Shown: one piece after another, positions 25,662 through 35,903 of the stretch | How the letters are laid out: each line of letters begins with the position of its first letter | How positions within the stretch are numbered: the first letter of the stretch is position 1 | From: Streptomyces sp. GQFP | Lineage (GTDB): Bacteria > Actinomycetota > Actinomycetes > Streptomycetales > Streptomycetaceae | DNA length: 64,000 nucleotides | Direction: 5' to 3' | NCBI RefSeq assembly: GCF_021545335.1 | Contig: NZ_CP089312.1 | Span: 2,480,001-2,544,000, forward strand | Notes under the pieces: model-generated | Told to the model about the DNA's origin: nothing | Database searches by the model: none | The model's input: only the letters and a program-made list of their open reading frames with translations | Made by a program: the position numbers and the translations under genes

Positions 25662-28121
25662 TCACGCCCGCAACATCTCCTCTAGCTTCCGCGCCACCGC
25701 GGGCGCCTCGCCCCCGGGCAGAGGCGCACCCTGGCCCGTGGTCACGTAAAAAGCATCCACAGCATTCGACCCCAGCGTGCTGACATGCATACTCCGCACC
25801 CGCACCCCCGCATCATCCAGCGCACGCCCGATCCGGTGCAGCAGCCCCGGAGCATCCTGGGCGCGCACCTCGATCACCGTGGCTTGGCGGGAGGCCGTCG
25901 GATGCACGGTCACCCGGGCCGGCGGAGCCACCACGCCCCGGCGCCGCGGATAAGCCGCATCCCGCTCCGCCAGCCGCCCCGCGATGTCCAGGGAGCCGTC
26001 CAGGGCCCGTACGAGGTCGGCGCGCAGGCGGGCCGCCTGGGGCAGGGAGCCGTACTCCGCGGCCACCCGCCAGTCGAGGAGCAGGACCGCGCCCTCGACC
26101 CCGTCGGGGAGGTCCAGTGCGCGCAGTTCCGCCGTGCGGACCGTCAACCGGTGCATCGCCAGCACCCCGGCCACCGCGGGCAGCACCCCCGACTGATCCG
26201 GTACGGCGATCAGCAACTCCACGCCCAGCGGCTCGGGATCCCCGGAGGGCTCCTCCTCCGCCGACGCGTCCGCCGGGGGTTCCGTCTGGGCGCGCAGCGC
26301 CAGGACCGGTCCCCCGGTCGCGATCGCCTCGATGGCGAGCCGTTCCTGTTCGGCGGTGGGCGCGGCGGCCTCGGGTTCCTCGGCGGCGTCCCCGGAGAGC
26401 ACGGCGGCGACCCGTTTCACCAGGTCGGCGACGAGCGAGCCGCGCCAGGTCGACCAGGCGGCCGGGCCCGTCGCGAGCGCGTCGGACTCGGTGAGCGCGT
26501 GGAGCAGTTCCAGGGTGCTCTGCGAGCCGACCGCCTCGGCGACCGAGCGCACGGTGGCCGGGTCCTCCAGGTCACGCCGGGTGGCGGTGTCGATGAGGAG
26601 GAGGTGGTGACGTACGAGTGTTGCCAGCACCGCCACGTCCGCGCGGTCGAAGCCGATGCGGGTGGCCACGTCCTTGGCGATGATCTCGCCCGCGACGGAG
26701 TGGTCGCCGGGCCAGCCCTTGCCGATGTCGTGGAGGAGCGCGGAGACGAGGAGGAGGTCGGGGCGGCTGACGCGGCGGGTGAACTCGGAGGCGCGGACGG
26801 CCGTTTCGATGAGGTGGCGGTCGACCGTCCAGATGTGCACGGCGTTGCGCTGCGGGCGGCAGCGGACCCGCTCCCAGTCGGGGAGGAAGTGGGTGATCAG
26901 GCCCTCGGCCTCCAGCGCCTCCCAGACCTCGATGGTCGGGCGGCCCGAGCCGAGCAGTGTGACCAGTTGTTCGCGGGCTTCAGCAGGCCACGGGGTGGGC
27001 AGGGGACGGGCAGCCACCGCCATGCGGCGCACCGCGTGCAGGGAGAGCGGGAGGCCCGCCTGGGCGGCGGCTGCGGCGGCGCGGAGCGGGAGTACGGGGT
27101 CGCGGTCGGGGCGGGCGGCGCGGGCGAGCACCACCTCGCCGTCCTGTTCGACGACACCTTCGGCCAAGGGTGAACGTTCCGCCACCGGCTTGCCGCCGCC
27201 CAGCATGGCGCGCAGGCGCGGGCGTACGGCGCGTGATCTCAGTACGCGCCCCACCTCGCGCCAGGTGACGTCACTGGCGTACGACACGACGCGTGCGGCC
27301 TCGTACACCTGCCGCAGGAGGGTGTCGGCGTCGAGGAGGCCGAGTTCGGCGGCCACCTGGTCCTGCTCCTGGAGGGCGAGGCGGTCGGTGGCGCGGCCGG
27401 TCGTGAGGTGGAGGGCGTCGCGAACGTCCAGGAGGCGGCGGCGGGCGTCGGTGAGCCCCTCGCGCGGGGCGTCGGCGAGCCAGGAGGCCGCGACGGCGCG
27501 CAGGGCGGTGGCGTCGCGGAGGCCGCCGCGGGCCTCCTTGAGGTCGGGTTCGAGGAGGTACTGCAGTTCGCCCTGGCGTTCGGCGCGCTCGGCGCAGAGT
27601 TCCTGGAGTTCGGGGAGGCGTTTGGGGGCCTGGTTGCGCCAGTCGGCGAGGACGGCGGTGCGCAGGCCGGCCGTGAGGCCGAGGTCGCCGGCGAGGTGGC
27701 GGGCGTCGAGCAGGCCCAGCTGCACCTTGAGGTCCTCGCCGGACACCTTGCGGGCCTCGGACTGGGTCCGTACGGAGTGGTCGAGGGCGAGGCCCAGGTC
27801 CCAGACGGGGTACCAGAGCCGGTCGGCGAGGGCGGCGACCCCGGCGGAGTCGCTGCCGTCGTGCAGGAGGAGCAGGTCGAGGTCGCTGCGTGGGGAGAGT
27901 TCACCTCTGCCGTAGCCGCCGACGGCGACCAGGGAGACTCCGCGCATGCCCTCGGCGCCCGCGGTGAACAGGCCGGTCAGCCATTCGTCCGTCAGTTCGG
28001 CGAGGGCCGCACGGCGCGGCGGCCCGGACCGCACCCCCTCGGTGAGGAGGCGCAGCCGGGCCGCCGCATAGCCGCTGGGTCCCGAGTCCTCTGCATCCTT
28101 ACGCACGTTCGTACTCGTCAC
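25662..28121 (-). CDS. glnD: PII nucleotidyltransferase GlnD
   Basis: GlnD modifies the PII protein GlnK in response to nitrogen; in S. coelicolor it is known to adenylylate Tyr51. The 819-residue protein has the nucleotidyltransferase motif GGYGRGELSPRSDLDLLLL (about residues 68-86), a central HD domain (SALLHDIGKGWPGDHSVAGE) and two ACT domains in the last ~180 residues. The start is a GTG at 28121, 27 bases after glnK. The last codons (GAT GCT TTT) are less GC-rich than usual. Confidence 0.95.
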   Translation of the reverse strand: MTSTNVRKDAEDSGPSGYAAARLRLLTEGVRSGPPRRAALAELTDEWLTGLFTAGAEGMRGVSLVAVGGYGRGELSPRSDLDLLLLHDGSDSAGVAALADRLWYPVWDLGLALDHSVRTQSEARKVSGEDLKVQLGLLDARHLAGDLGLTAGLRTAVLADWRNQAPKRLPELQELCAERAERQGELQYLLEPDLKEARGGLRDATALRAVAASWLADAPREGLTDARRRLLDVRDALHLTTGRATDRLALQEQDQVAAELGLLDADTLLRQVYEAARVVSYASDVTWREVGRVLRSRAVRPRLRAMLGGGKPVAERSPLAEGVVEQDGEVVLARAARPDRDPVLPLRAAAAAAQAGLPLSLHAVRRMAVAARPLPTPWPAEAREQLVTLLGSGRPTIEVWEALEAEGLITHFLPDWERVRCRPQRNAVHIWTVDRHLIETAVRASEFTRRVSRPDLLLVSALLHDIGKGWPGDHSVAGEIIAKDVATRIGFDRADVAVLATLVRHHLLLIDTATRRDLEDPATVRSVAEAVGSQSTLELLHALTESDALATGPAAWSTWRGSLVADLVKRVAAVLSGDAAEEPEAAAPTAEQERLAIEAIATGGPVLALRAQTEPPADASAEEEPSGDPEPLGVELLIAVPDQSGVLPAVAGVLAMHRLTVRTAELRALDLPDGVEGAVLLLDWRVAAEYGSLPQAARLRADLVRALDGSLDIAGRLAERDAAYPRRRGVVAPPARVTVHPTASRQATVIEVRAQDAPGLLHRIGRALDDAGVRVRSMHVSTLGSNAVDAFYVTTGQGAPLPGGEAPAVARKLEEMLRA

Positions 28122-28148
28122 CCAGCGACTCCTGTTCTTTTTCCTGCC

Positions 28149-29824
<1,676 letters not shown>

Positions 29825-29918
29825 CGGCGTCTCCTCGTCATTGGTACGGCCCCGTGCGGGCGAAGCCTGAGCGGATTGAGGGGTGGGCCGGTTATGCGCC
29901 AGAGATTGGCGCAGCGCC

Positions 29919-29956
29919 GTTTCGGTCGACGCCCCTCGATGTTTCGCCGCAGTGAC
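29919..29956 (-). promoter_or_regulatory. GlnR binding site upstream of amtB
   Basis: Read on the minus strand: GTCAC, six bases, GAAAC, six bases, GGGCG, six bases, GAAAC. This follows the actinobacterial GlnR pattern GTnAC-N6-GAAAC repeated twice, with only the second a-box degenerate. GlnR control of the amtB operon is established in S. coelicolor, so nitrogen regulation is expected here. The flanking gap 29825-30134 shows no other gene. Confidence 0.8.
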
Positions 29957-30134
29957 GAAGGCGCCTTGTGTGTTACGGATCGATGAACTGCCAGATGTCG
30001 GACGCGCCGATCGTTATCGTGGCGCAACCTTCACCCGGGGCGGTGGTCCGACCGCGGCGGGCCTTCCGATGACCTGGCGGGGGAGCCGAGTCGGGCTGTT
30101 CGGGAGGGCCTGCCGCGGCCGGGGTTCCGGGGGT

Positions 30135-31619
30135 TCAGACCGCTTCGGCGGTCTCTGGCAGATCGATGGCGAGCTGGTCGGTGAGGTCGGCGACCTCGGT
30201 GAGTTCCCCGAAGTCGCGTACGGCCGTGTCGACGGTTTTTCGAATACGAGTGTTGACCCGCTCCGAGCGCACCTTCTTGGCGATTCCCATGGCCTCGGCG
30301 GCCAGCACGGTGGCCTGTTCGGGCTCCCGCTGGAGGAGGTGGACGGTGGCCATGCCGATCAGGTTCAGTGCGTACGACCGCTGGTGATCGGTGTCCTTCG
30401 CGAACAGGTCGACGGCGCTGCGCATGAGGGGTTCGGCGAGGGAGGCGTAGGTGGGGCTGCGGCCTGCGACATAGGCCAGGTCGCGGAAGGAGTGGGAGTT
30501 CTCGCCGTACAGCTCGGCCCGGGAGAAGAAGCGGATCCAGTCGGGATCGGGTTCGTCCCAATCGTGTACGTCCGCGAACGTGTCCTCGGCCATCCGCACG
30601 GCCCGCTTGCACTTTCCGGGCTGTCCCATATTGGCGTATGCGCGTGCCTCCATCGCATACAGCATGGCTTGGGTGCGGGGGCTCGCGCAGTCACGGCTGC
30701 CGTACTGCGCGAGATGGATCAGTTCGAGGGCGTCGTCCGGCCGGCCGAGGTGGATCATCTGGCGGCTCATGGACGACAGGATGTACGAGCCCAGCGGCTT
30801 GTCCCCGGCCTCCTTGGCCGCGTGCAGGGCCAGCACGAAGTACTTCTGGGCGGTCGGCTGGAGTCCCACGTCGTACGACATCCAGCCGGCGAGTTCGGCC
30901 AGTTCGGCGGCGACCTTGAACAGCTTGCGGGTGGTGGCCTCGGGCTGGGGCTCCTGGAGGAGGTCGGTGACCTCGTGCAGCTGTCCGACCACGGCCTTGC
31001 GGCGCAGGCCGCCGCCGCACTGGGCGTCCCACTTCCGGAACATCGCGGTGGTGGACTCCAGCAGCTCCAGCTCGGGCTGGGAGAGCCGGCCGGCCCGGCG
31101 CGCGGCGGACGGGTGCTCGGGCTCCTCGGGCGGGGCGGGGGGCACGGGGACGAGCCAGCGCTGCATGGGCTCGATCAGGGTCGGTCCGGCGGAGAGGGCG
31201 AGGGCGGTGCCGAGGAAGCCGCGCCGGGCCAGCATCAGGTCGCTGCGGGAGAACTCGCTGAGCAGGGCCACGGTCTGCGGGCCCGTCCAGGGCAGGTCGA
31301 CGCCGGACGCGGACGGTGACTGGCGGGCGGCGCGCAGCCCCAGGTCCTCGACGGAGACGACACAGCCGAAGCGCTCGGAGAACAGCTCGGACAGGATGCG
31401 CGGGATCGGCTCGCGCGGGTTCTCCCCGTCGAGCCAGCGCCGGACCCGCGAGGTGTCCGTGGAGATGTGGTTGGCGCCCAACTGGCGGGCCCGTCGGTTC
31501 ACTTGGCGCGCCAGCTCGCCCTTGGACCAGCCGCTGCGCACGAACCATGAGCCGAGCAGCTCGTTCGGGCGCTTGTCGGCGCTGGCCGGTGTCGTCGCGC
31601 TTCCGCCGTTGCCGCCCAC
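30135..31619 (-). CDS. nsdA: NsdA-like negative regulator of development and antibiotics
   Basis: The ~494-residue protein has an N-terminal helix-turn-helix-like region (VNRRARQLGANHISTDTSRV then RRWLDG) and a TPR-like helical C-terminus from about residue 170. It matches Streptomyces NsdA in place, next to amtB, and in architecture. NsdA loss raises sporulation and antibiotic output in S. coelicolor. I prefer the GTG at 31619; a TTG at 31664 is the only other in-frame start upstream. Confidence 0.88.
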   Translation of the reverse strand: MGGNGGSATTPASADKRPNELLGSWFVRSGWSKGELARQVNRRARQLGANHISTDTSRVRRWLDGENPREPIPRILSELFSERFGCVVSVEDLGLRAARQSPSASGVDLPWTGPQTVALLSEFSRSDLMLARRGFLGTALALSAGPTLIEPMQRWLVPVPPAPPEEPEHPSAARRAGRLSQPELELLESTTAMFRKWDAQCGGGLRRKAVVGQLHEVTDLLQEPQPEATTRKLFKVAAELAELAGWMSYDVGLQPTAQKYFVLALHAAKEAGDKPLGSYILSSMSRQMIHLGRPDDALELIHLAQYGSRDCASPRTQAMLYAMEARAYANMGQPGKCKRAVRMAEDTFADVHDWDEPDPDWIRFFSRAELYGENSHSFRDLAYVAGRSPTYASLAEPLMRSAVDLFAKDTDHQRSYALNLIGMATVHLLQREPEQATVLAAEAMGIAKKVRSERVNTRIRKTVDTAVRDFGELTEVADLTDQLAIDLPETAEAV

Positions 31620-32076
31620 TGGAACGCCCCCATCCCTGAGACCACTTGTCGCCGAGTGCGCCAAGCCCTATCAGAATGCCGGTAAATAGGCTTCGCGTCC
31701 GGCGGTTCTCACCCTTCGAACGGGAAGCCGACTTGCCTCCGGCATACCCACAAGTGCATGTGCCTCCAGGCCTCGTGCACTCAAAGTAATCCTACGATCA
31801 CGGCTCCAGCCATGGGGATCCAGGAAACGCCACCATTCGCCACCCCTTCGAATGAACTCCCGGGTGGCTGCACAGGATTCACTTGACAGAGGACAGCCGG
31901 AAGTGGGCGGAGCGATGCACACGAGGGCGCACGCCGCCGAGCGCACTACCCGCGGTACTTCCTGGCGCCGACTGAAACAGGTGATGGCGGGCAGGGCTGT
32001 CGGGCAGTCGGAAACACAGGGTTACGTTCCACGTGCATCTCGTAACCATCGGTGCGTCGGACCCGTTGGAGGGGGC
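31620..32076. other. Divergent intergenic region, no gene seen
   Basis: This 457-base gap lies between divergent nsdA and the prim-pol gene. It is less GC-rich than the coding DNA. TTGACA occurs at 31883-31888, but no good -10 follows. The plus frame is open through it from 31852, but it has no codon bias or family match. Confidence 0.5.
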
Positions 32077-32739
32077 ATGGGCTTCACGATCGGCAGCAGC
32101 CGGGGTATCCGCGAGATCCGGCCCGGCACGCGCCGCCGCGGCCGGTCGTCGGAGTGCACCGCCGTGGCCGAGTACACCGGCCTCTGGGGCTGGGACGTGG
32201 TGGCCGGCGCCCGCGCGGCGGGCGGCGCCTGCTCCTGCGGCCTGCCGGACTGCCCGACGCCTGGCGCCCACCCGCTGAGCTTCGCGCCCCGGGTAGCGGC
32301 CGGCGCCACGCTCGACGAGGTCACGGACACCTGGGGCCAGTTCCCCGGCGCCTCGGTGATGCTCCCCGTGGGCCGCGCCTTCGACGTGATCGAGGTCGCC
32401 GAACCGGCCGGCCGCCACGCCCTGGTCCGCCTGGAGCGCATGGGCATCCCCCTCGGCCCGGTCACGGCCACCCCGCAGGGCCGCGCCCAGTTCTTCGTCG
32501 CCCCCGGCGCCGCCACCGAACTGCCCCAACTCCTCTACCGCATGGGCTGGGACGACGCGTCCCTCGACCTGCACGGCCTCGGCGCCGGTACGCATCTCAC
32601 GGCGCCCCCCTCCGACCGGGGCGGCCTCGGCCCGGTCACCTGGCTGCGCCCGCCGGCCCTGGACACGGCGACGAAGCCTCCGGCGGCGCGGCTGCTGCTG
32701 GGCACGCTGGCCTATGTGGCGCACCGGTCGCGGGCGTAG
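32077..32739 (+). CDS. Bifunctional DNA primase/polymerase N-terminal domain protein
   Basis: This 220-residue protein resembles the prim-pol (AEP, PF09250-like) domain: TAVAEYTGLWGWDVVAG, then a Cys-rich CSCGLPDCPTPGAHP, then FDVIEV with acidic residues. No helicase domain is attached. In Streptomyces such stand-alone proteins are conserved but uncharacterised. The ATG at 32077 follows GGAGGGGGC closely. It converges with ftsY, with hairpins between. Confidence 0.75.
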   Translation: MGFTIGSSRGIREIRPGTRRRGRSSECTAVAEYTGLWGWDVVAGARAAGGACSCGLPDCPTPGAHPLSFAPRVAAGATLDEVTDTWGQFPGASVMLPVGRAFDVIEVAEPAGRHALVRLERMGIPLGPVTATPQGRAQFFVAPGAATELPQLLYRMGWDDASLDLHGLGAGTHLTAPPSDRGGLGPVTWLRPPALDTATKPPAARLLLGTLAYVAHRSRA

Positions 32740-32759
32740 CGCCTGACCTCGCCGATACG

Positions 32760-32796
32760 AGAGGCCCACCGCATCTGCACCATGCGGCGGGCCTCT
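32760..32796. terminator. Bidirectional terminator between prim-pol gene and ftsY
   Basis: The stem pairs 32760-32774 with 32782-32796 (AGAGGCCC and CCGCAT segments separated by one mismatch), with a 7-base loop and a short CTTG tail. It is 21 bases past the plus-strand stop. Confidence 0.75.
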
Positions 32797-32807
32797 TGCT
32801 CACCCCG

Positions 32808-32830
32808 CCACCTACTTTTCTAGTAGGTGG
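32808..32830. terminator. Second hairpin between prim-pol gene and ftsY
   Basis: A perfect 9-bp stem, CCACCTACT (32808-32816) with AGTAGGTGG (32822-32830), has a 5-base T-rich loop. It is 26 bases past the ftsY stop and probably serves the minus strand. Confidence 0.65.
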
Positions 32831-32855
32831 TAAATCTCCCGGGCACTCCGCCCGT

Positions 32856-34058
32856 TCAGTCGCCGATAAGGGCGTCAACGAACGCCTCCGGCTCGAACGG
32901 AGCCAGGTCGTCGGCCCCCTCGCCGAGCCCGATCAGCTTCACCGGGACACCCAGCTCGCGCTGTACGGCGATGACGATGCCGCCCTTTGCGGTGCCGTCG
33001 AGCTTGGTGAGCACGATGCCGGTGATGTCGACGACCTCGGCGAAGACACGGGCCTGGACGAGCCCGTTCTGCCCGGTCGTGGCGTCGAGCACGAGCAGCA
33101 CTTCGTCCAGCGGGGCGTGCTTCTCGACGACGCGCTTGATCTTGCCCAGCTCGTCCATGAGCCCGGTCTTGGTGTGGAGCCGCCCGGCGGTGTCGATGAG
33201 AACGACATCGGCACCGGCCTCGATCCCTTCCTTGACGGCGTCGAAGGCGATGGAAGCAGGGTCACCCCCTTCAGGACCACGCACCGTACGGGCCCCCACC
33301 CGGTCGCCCCAGGTCTGAAGCTGATCGGCGGCGGCGGCCCGGAAGGTGTCGGCGGCGCCGAGGACGACGTTCTTCCCGTCGGCGACGAGCACGCGCGCGA
33401 GCTTGCCGGTGGTGGTGGTCTTGCCGGTGCCGTTGACGCCGACCACCATCACGATGCCCGGGGTGTCGAGGGGCGAGTCGGTGTTCACCGCGCGGTCGAA
33501 CCCGGGTTCGAGGATCTTGAGCAGTTCCTCGCGCAACAGCCCGCGCAGCTCTTCAGGCGTCCGCGTACCGAGCACCCTCACCCGCTCACGCAGCCGCTCG
33601 ACCAGATCCTGGGTGGGCTGGACGCCGACGTCGGCGGTGAGGAGGGTGTCCTCGATCTCCTCCCAGGTGTCGTCGTCGAGGTGCTCGCGCGCGAGGAGCG
33701 TGAGCAGCCCCTTGCCGAGCGCGTTCTGCGACCTGGAGAGCCGGGCGCGCAACCGGACCAACCGGCCGGCGGTGGGCTCCGGTACCTCGATCTCGGGAGC
33801 GGAGGGAGGCTCCTCGACGGCGACGGACGTGCCGTCCGCACCCTCCGGAAGATCCACCTCCTCTATCGTGCGGCGCGGTTCGTCGCGCGGCGTCTCGGCC
33901 TCGTCGCCGACGTGCGGCTCGGCCGGAGGGGCGGTGAGGTCGGGTGTCGTGGGGGGCGCCGGGGGCAGCGGCTTCTTCCTGCGGCTGCCGACGACGAGCC
34001 CACCGAGCACACCGAGCACGATCACGGCGATGACTACAGCAAGGATGATGGTTTCCAT
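32856..34058 (-). CDS. ftsY: SRP receptor FtsY
   Basis: FtsY docks SRP-ribosome complexes at the membrane. The 400-residue protein begins with a membrane helix (IILAVVIAVIVLGVLGGLVV), then an acidic linker to about residue 100, then the NG domain. GTPase motifs are GVNGTGKTTTTGKLA (about residues 207-221), DTAGRLHTK and TKLDGTAKGG. The ATG at 34058 places the membrane helix at the N-terminus; the longer reading to 34124 is not supported. Confidence 0.95.
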   Translation of the reverse strand: METIILAVVIAVIVLGVLGGLVVGSRRKKPLPPAPPTTPDLTAPPAEPHVGDEAETPRDEPRRTIEEVDLPEGADGTSVAVEEPPSAPEIEVPEPTAGRLVRLRARLSRSQNALGKGLLTLLAREHLDDDTWEEIEDTLLTADVGVQPTQDLVERLRERVRVLGTRTPEELRGLLREELLKILEPGFDRAVNTDSPLDTPGIVMVVGVNGTGKTTTTGKLARVLVADGKNVVLGAADTFRAAAADQLQTWGDRVGARTVRGPEGGDPASIAFDAVKEGIEAGADVVLIDTAGRLHTKTGLMDELGKIKRVVEKHAPLDEVLLVLDATTGQNGLVQARVFAEVVDITGIVLTKLDGTAKGGIVIAVQRELGVPVKLIGLGEGADDLAPFEPEAFVDALIGD

Positions 34059-34241
34059 AGCCGGTCCAGTATGCGTGACCTCCCGCTCGGACGTTCGTTG
34101 TCCGTGCGGGGCCACGCGTCCCACCGGGCCGGGCTGGTCCGCCGTCCGACTTCGCGTCGGCCGGGAAGCCCCTCAGGGGCGGAGTCACAGCACGCACCAG
34201 TATGCGTCCGTGCTCGTCGGGTACGCGGAGCAGCGTCCCCA

Positions 34242-34280
34242 GGGGGTGTCACGGCCCATCCGGTGGGCCGCGACACCCCC
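34242..34280. terminator. Long hairpin upstream of the luciferase-like gene
   Basis: The arms 34242-34258 and 34264-34280 form a 17-bp stem with one mismatch and a 5-base loop. It lies between divergent ftsY and the plus-strand monooxygenase gene, so it is not an obvious gene-end terminator. It could shape the leader. Confidence 0.5.
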
Positions 34281-34299
34281 TCCCCTTACCTCTGGCAAT

Positions 34300-34314
34300 C
34301 TGACACACCGTCAG
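34300..34314 (+). promoter_or_regulatory. Candidate operator, CTGAC-N5-GTCAG
   Basis: An inverted repeat CTGAC (34300-34304) / GTCAG (34310-34314) with five bases between them lies 38 bases before the monooxygenase ATG. Its spacing suits a dimeric repressor. No cognate regulator is encoded beside it. Confidence 0.35.
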
Positions 34315-34351
34315 CTAATCTCCCCCGGCACACCCGCCGGAAGGGACCCCC

Positions 34352-35323
34352 ATGCCCGTCACCGTCGTACGTTTCAACCTGGTCGCCCCCGACGCCGCCC
34401 CCGCCGATCTCCGCGCCCGCTACGAGGCCGCGATCGAGATGGCCGCGTACGCCGACGCCCACGGAATCACCACCGTCCAGACCGAGGAGCACCACGGCGT
34501 CGCCAACAACTGGCTGCCGTCGCCGTTCGCCTTCGCGGGAGCCGTGTTCGGGGCGACGCGGCGGATCGCGGTGACGGTGTCTGCGGTGATCGGCCCGTTG
34601 CACGATCCCTTGAGGCTCGCCGAGGACATAGCCGTACTCGACCTCCTGAGCGGCGGCCGGCTGGTCACGGTCGCCGGGATCGGATACCGGCCCGAGGAGT
34701 ACGCCCACTTCGGCGCCGACTGGAAGCGGCGCGGCAAGCTCCAGGACGAGCTGCTGGAGACCCTCCTGAAGGCCTGGAGCGGCGAGGAGTTCGAGTACCG
34801 GGGCCGTACGGTACGGGTCACTCCGCGCCCGTGCACCGACCCGCACCCGCTGCTCCTGGTAGGCGGCTCGTCGAAGGCGGCGGCGAGACGGGCCGCCCGT
34901 CTCGGGCTCCCCCTCTTCCCCAGCGCGCACCTGCCCGAGCTGGAGGCCTACTACAAGGAGCGGCTCGTCGAGTACGGCACCGAGGGCTGGACGATGATGC
35001 CGGCCGCCGAGACCCCGCTGCTGCACATCACCGAGGACCCGGACCGGGCCTGGGCCGAGCACGGTCACCACTTCCTGCACGAGGCCCGGACGTACGCCTC
35101 CTGGCAGTCCGGCGACATCCGGTCGGCCGTGAGGTCTGCGGCCACGACGGTCGAGGAACTGCGCGCCGAGGGCGTCTACCGGATGCTGACGCCGGAGGAG
35201 TGCGTGACCCAGGGCCTGGACAACTACGTACTGCATCCGCTGTCGGGCGGAATGCCGGTGGAGGAGGGCTGGCGGAGCCTGCGGTTGTTCGGGGAGCGGG
35301 TGGTTCCGGCGCTGGGCGGCTGA
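34352..35323 (+). CDS. Luciferase-like flavin monooxygenase (LLM class)
   Basis: The 323-residue protein has the TIM-barrel luciferase family pattern: TTVQTEEHHGVANNW (about residues 40-54), LRLAEDIAVLDLLSGGR and VAGIGYRPEEY. It probably uses reduced FMN or F420 with an unknown substrate. The start ATG is preceded by GGAAGGGACCCCC. The following small gene may be co-transcribed (53-base gap). Confidence 0.85.
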   Translation: MPVTVVRFNLVAPDAAPADLRARYEAAIEMAAYADAHGITTVQTEEHHGVANNWLPSPFAFAGAVFGATRRIAVTVSAVIGPLHDPLRLAEDIAVLDLLSGGRLVTVAGIGYRPEEYAHFGADWKRRGKLQDELLETLLKAWSGEEFEYRGRTVRVTPRPCTDPHPLLLVGGSSKAAARRAARLGLPLFPSAHLPELEAYYKERLVEYGTEGWTMMPAAETPLLHITEDPDRAWAEHGHHFLHEARTYASWQSGDIRSAVRSAATTVEELRAEGVYRMLTPEECVTQGLDNYVLHPLSGGMPVEEGWRSLRLFGERVVPALGG

Positions 35324-35376
35324 CCCGCCGCGAAACCCGGTGGTCCGGTCGGGTCCGGCGGTGGTTCCCTGCGGTC

Positions 35377-35754
35377 ATGAGCCTGTTGGTGGAAGTGTTC
35401 GTCCGCGAGCCGGACGGGAAGCTGCGGCTGCTCGACGTGCCGGCCGACGTGTATCAGTCGGGCGGCTTCGAGTCATGGCGTACGACGGTGTGGGGATCGG
35501 AGTCGGTACGCGCGCTGGGCGCCCGCCTCCTGCCCCGGCTGGCCGACGCCGATCTGCATGTCGAGGCCGGGGAGGTGCCGGCCCTGCTGCGTGAGGTCGC
35601 CCTGTTGCGCGCCCACCTGGACGCGATCGCCGCCGGCACGGAGCGGCCTCGGACCCTGGCGGAACACCGCGCGGGCATCGAGGACCGGCTGCGGATCATC
35701 GAGGAGAGCGCCCACAAGGCCCTGGAGATCGGCGGCGGCGTCCTCATCTGGTGA
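35377..35754 (+). CDS. Conserved hypothetical protein
   Basis: This 125-residue protein begins MSLLVEVFVREPDGKLRLLD. A mostly helical C-terminus (LLREVALLRAHLDAIAAG, then EHRAGIEDRLRIIEESAHKALE) could form a coiled coil. I recognise no family. Codon use is typical of the genome. It lies between the monooxygenase gene and a set of strong hairpins. Confidence 0.7.
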   Translation: MSLLVEVFVREPDGKLRLLDVPADVYQSGGFESWRTTVWGSESVRALGARLLPRLADADLHVEAGEVPALLREVALLRAHLDAIAAGTERPRTLAEHRAGIEDRLRIIEESAHKALEIGGGVLIW

Positions 35755-35774
35755 AACGTGGTGACGTACGAAGA

Positions 35775-35815
35775 CCGCCGCCCCGGCTCGGGCAGTGGCC
35801 GAGCCGGGGCGGCGG
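35775..35815. terminator. Strong bidirectional terminator
   Basis: A perfect 17-bp GC stem (35775-35791 with 35799-35815) and a 7-base loop lie 20 bases after the hypothetical gene and opposite convergent glcP. Confidence 0.85.
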
Positions 35816-35820
35816 AGGTA

Positions 35821-35858
35821 CGGGGAGGAGGGCAGCGGGGACTTGGCCCTCCTCCCCG
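35821..35858. terminator. Second stacked hairpin before glcP end
   Basis: A perfect 13-bp stem (CGGGGAGGAGGGC at 35821-35833, complement at 35846-35858) with a 12-base loop starts five bases after the previous hairpin. It probably serves glcP on the minus strand. Confidence 0.7.
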
Positions 35859-35870
35859 AGTTCATACGGA

Positions 35871-35902
35871 TACCGGGGTACCGGGGTACCGGGGTACCGG
35901 GG
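35871..35902. repeat. Four tandem copies of TACCGGGG
   Basis: An 8-base unit is repeated four times without change, ending one base before the glcP stop codon. Each junction holds the palindrome GGTACC. The length could vary between strains by slippage. Confidence 0.9.
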
Positions 35903-35903
35903 A

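Noticed and set aside
31883..31911. TTGACA as a promoter for the prim-pol gene
   Set aside because: The -35 is perfect, but no acceptable -10 lies 16-18 bases downstream.
31852..32076. In-frame N-terminal extension of the prim-pol protein
   Set aside because: It lacks family similarity and a ribosome site, whereas the ATG at 32077 has a strong one.
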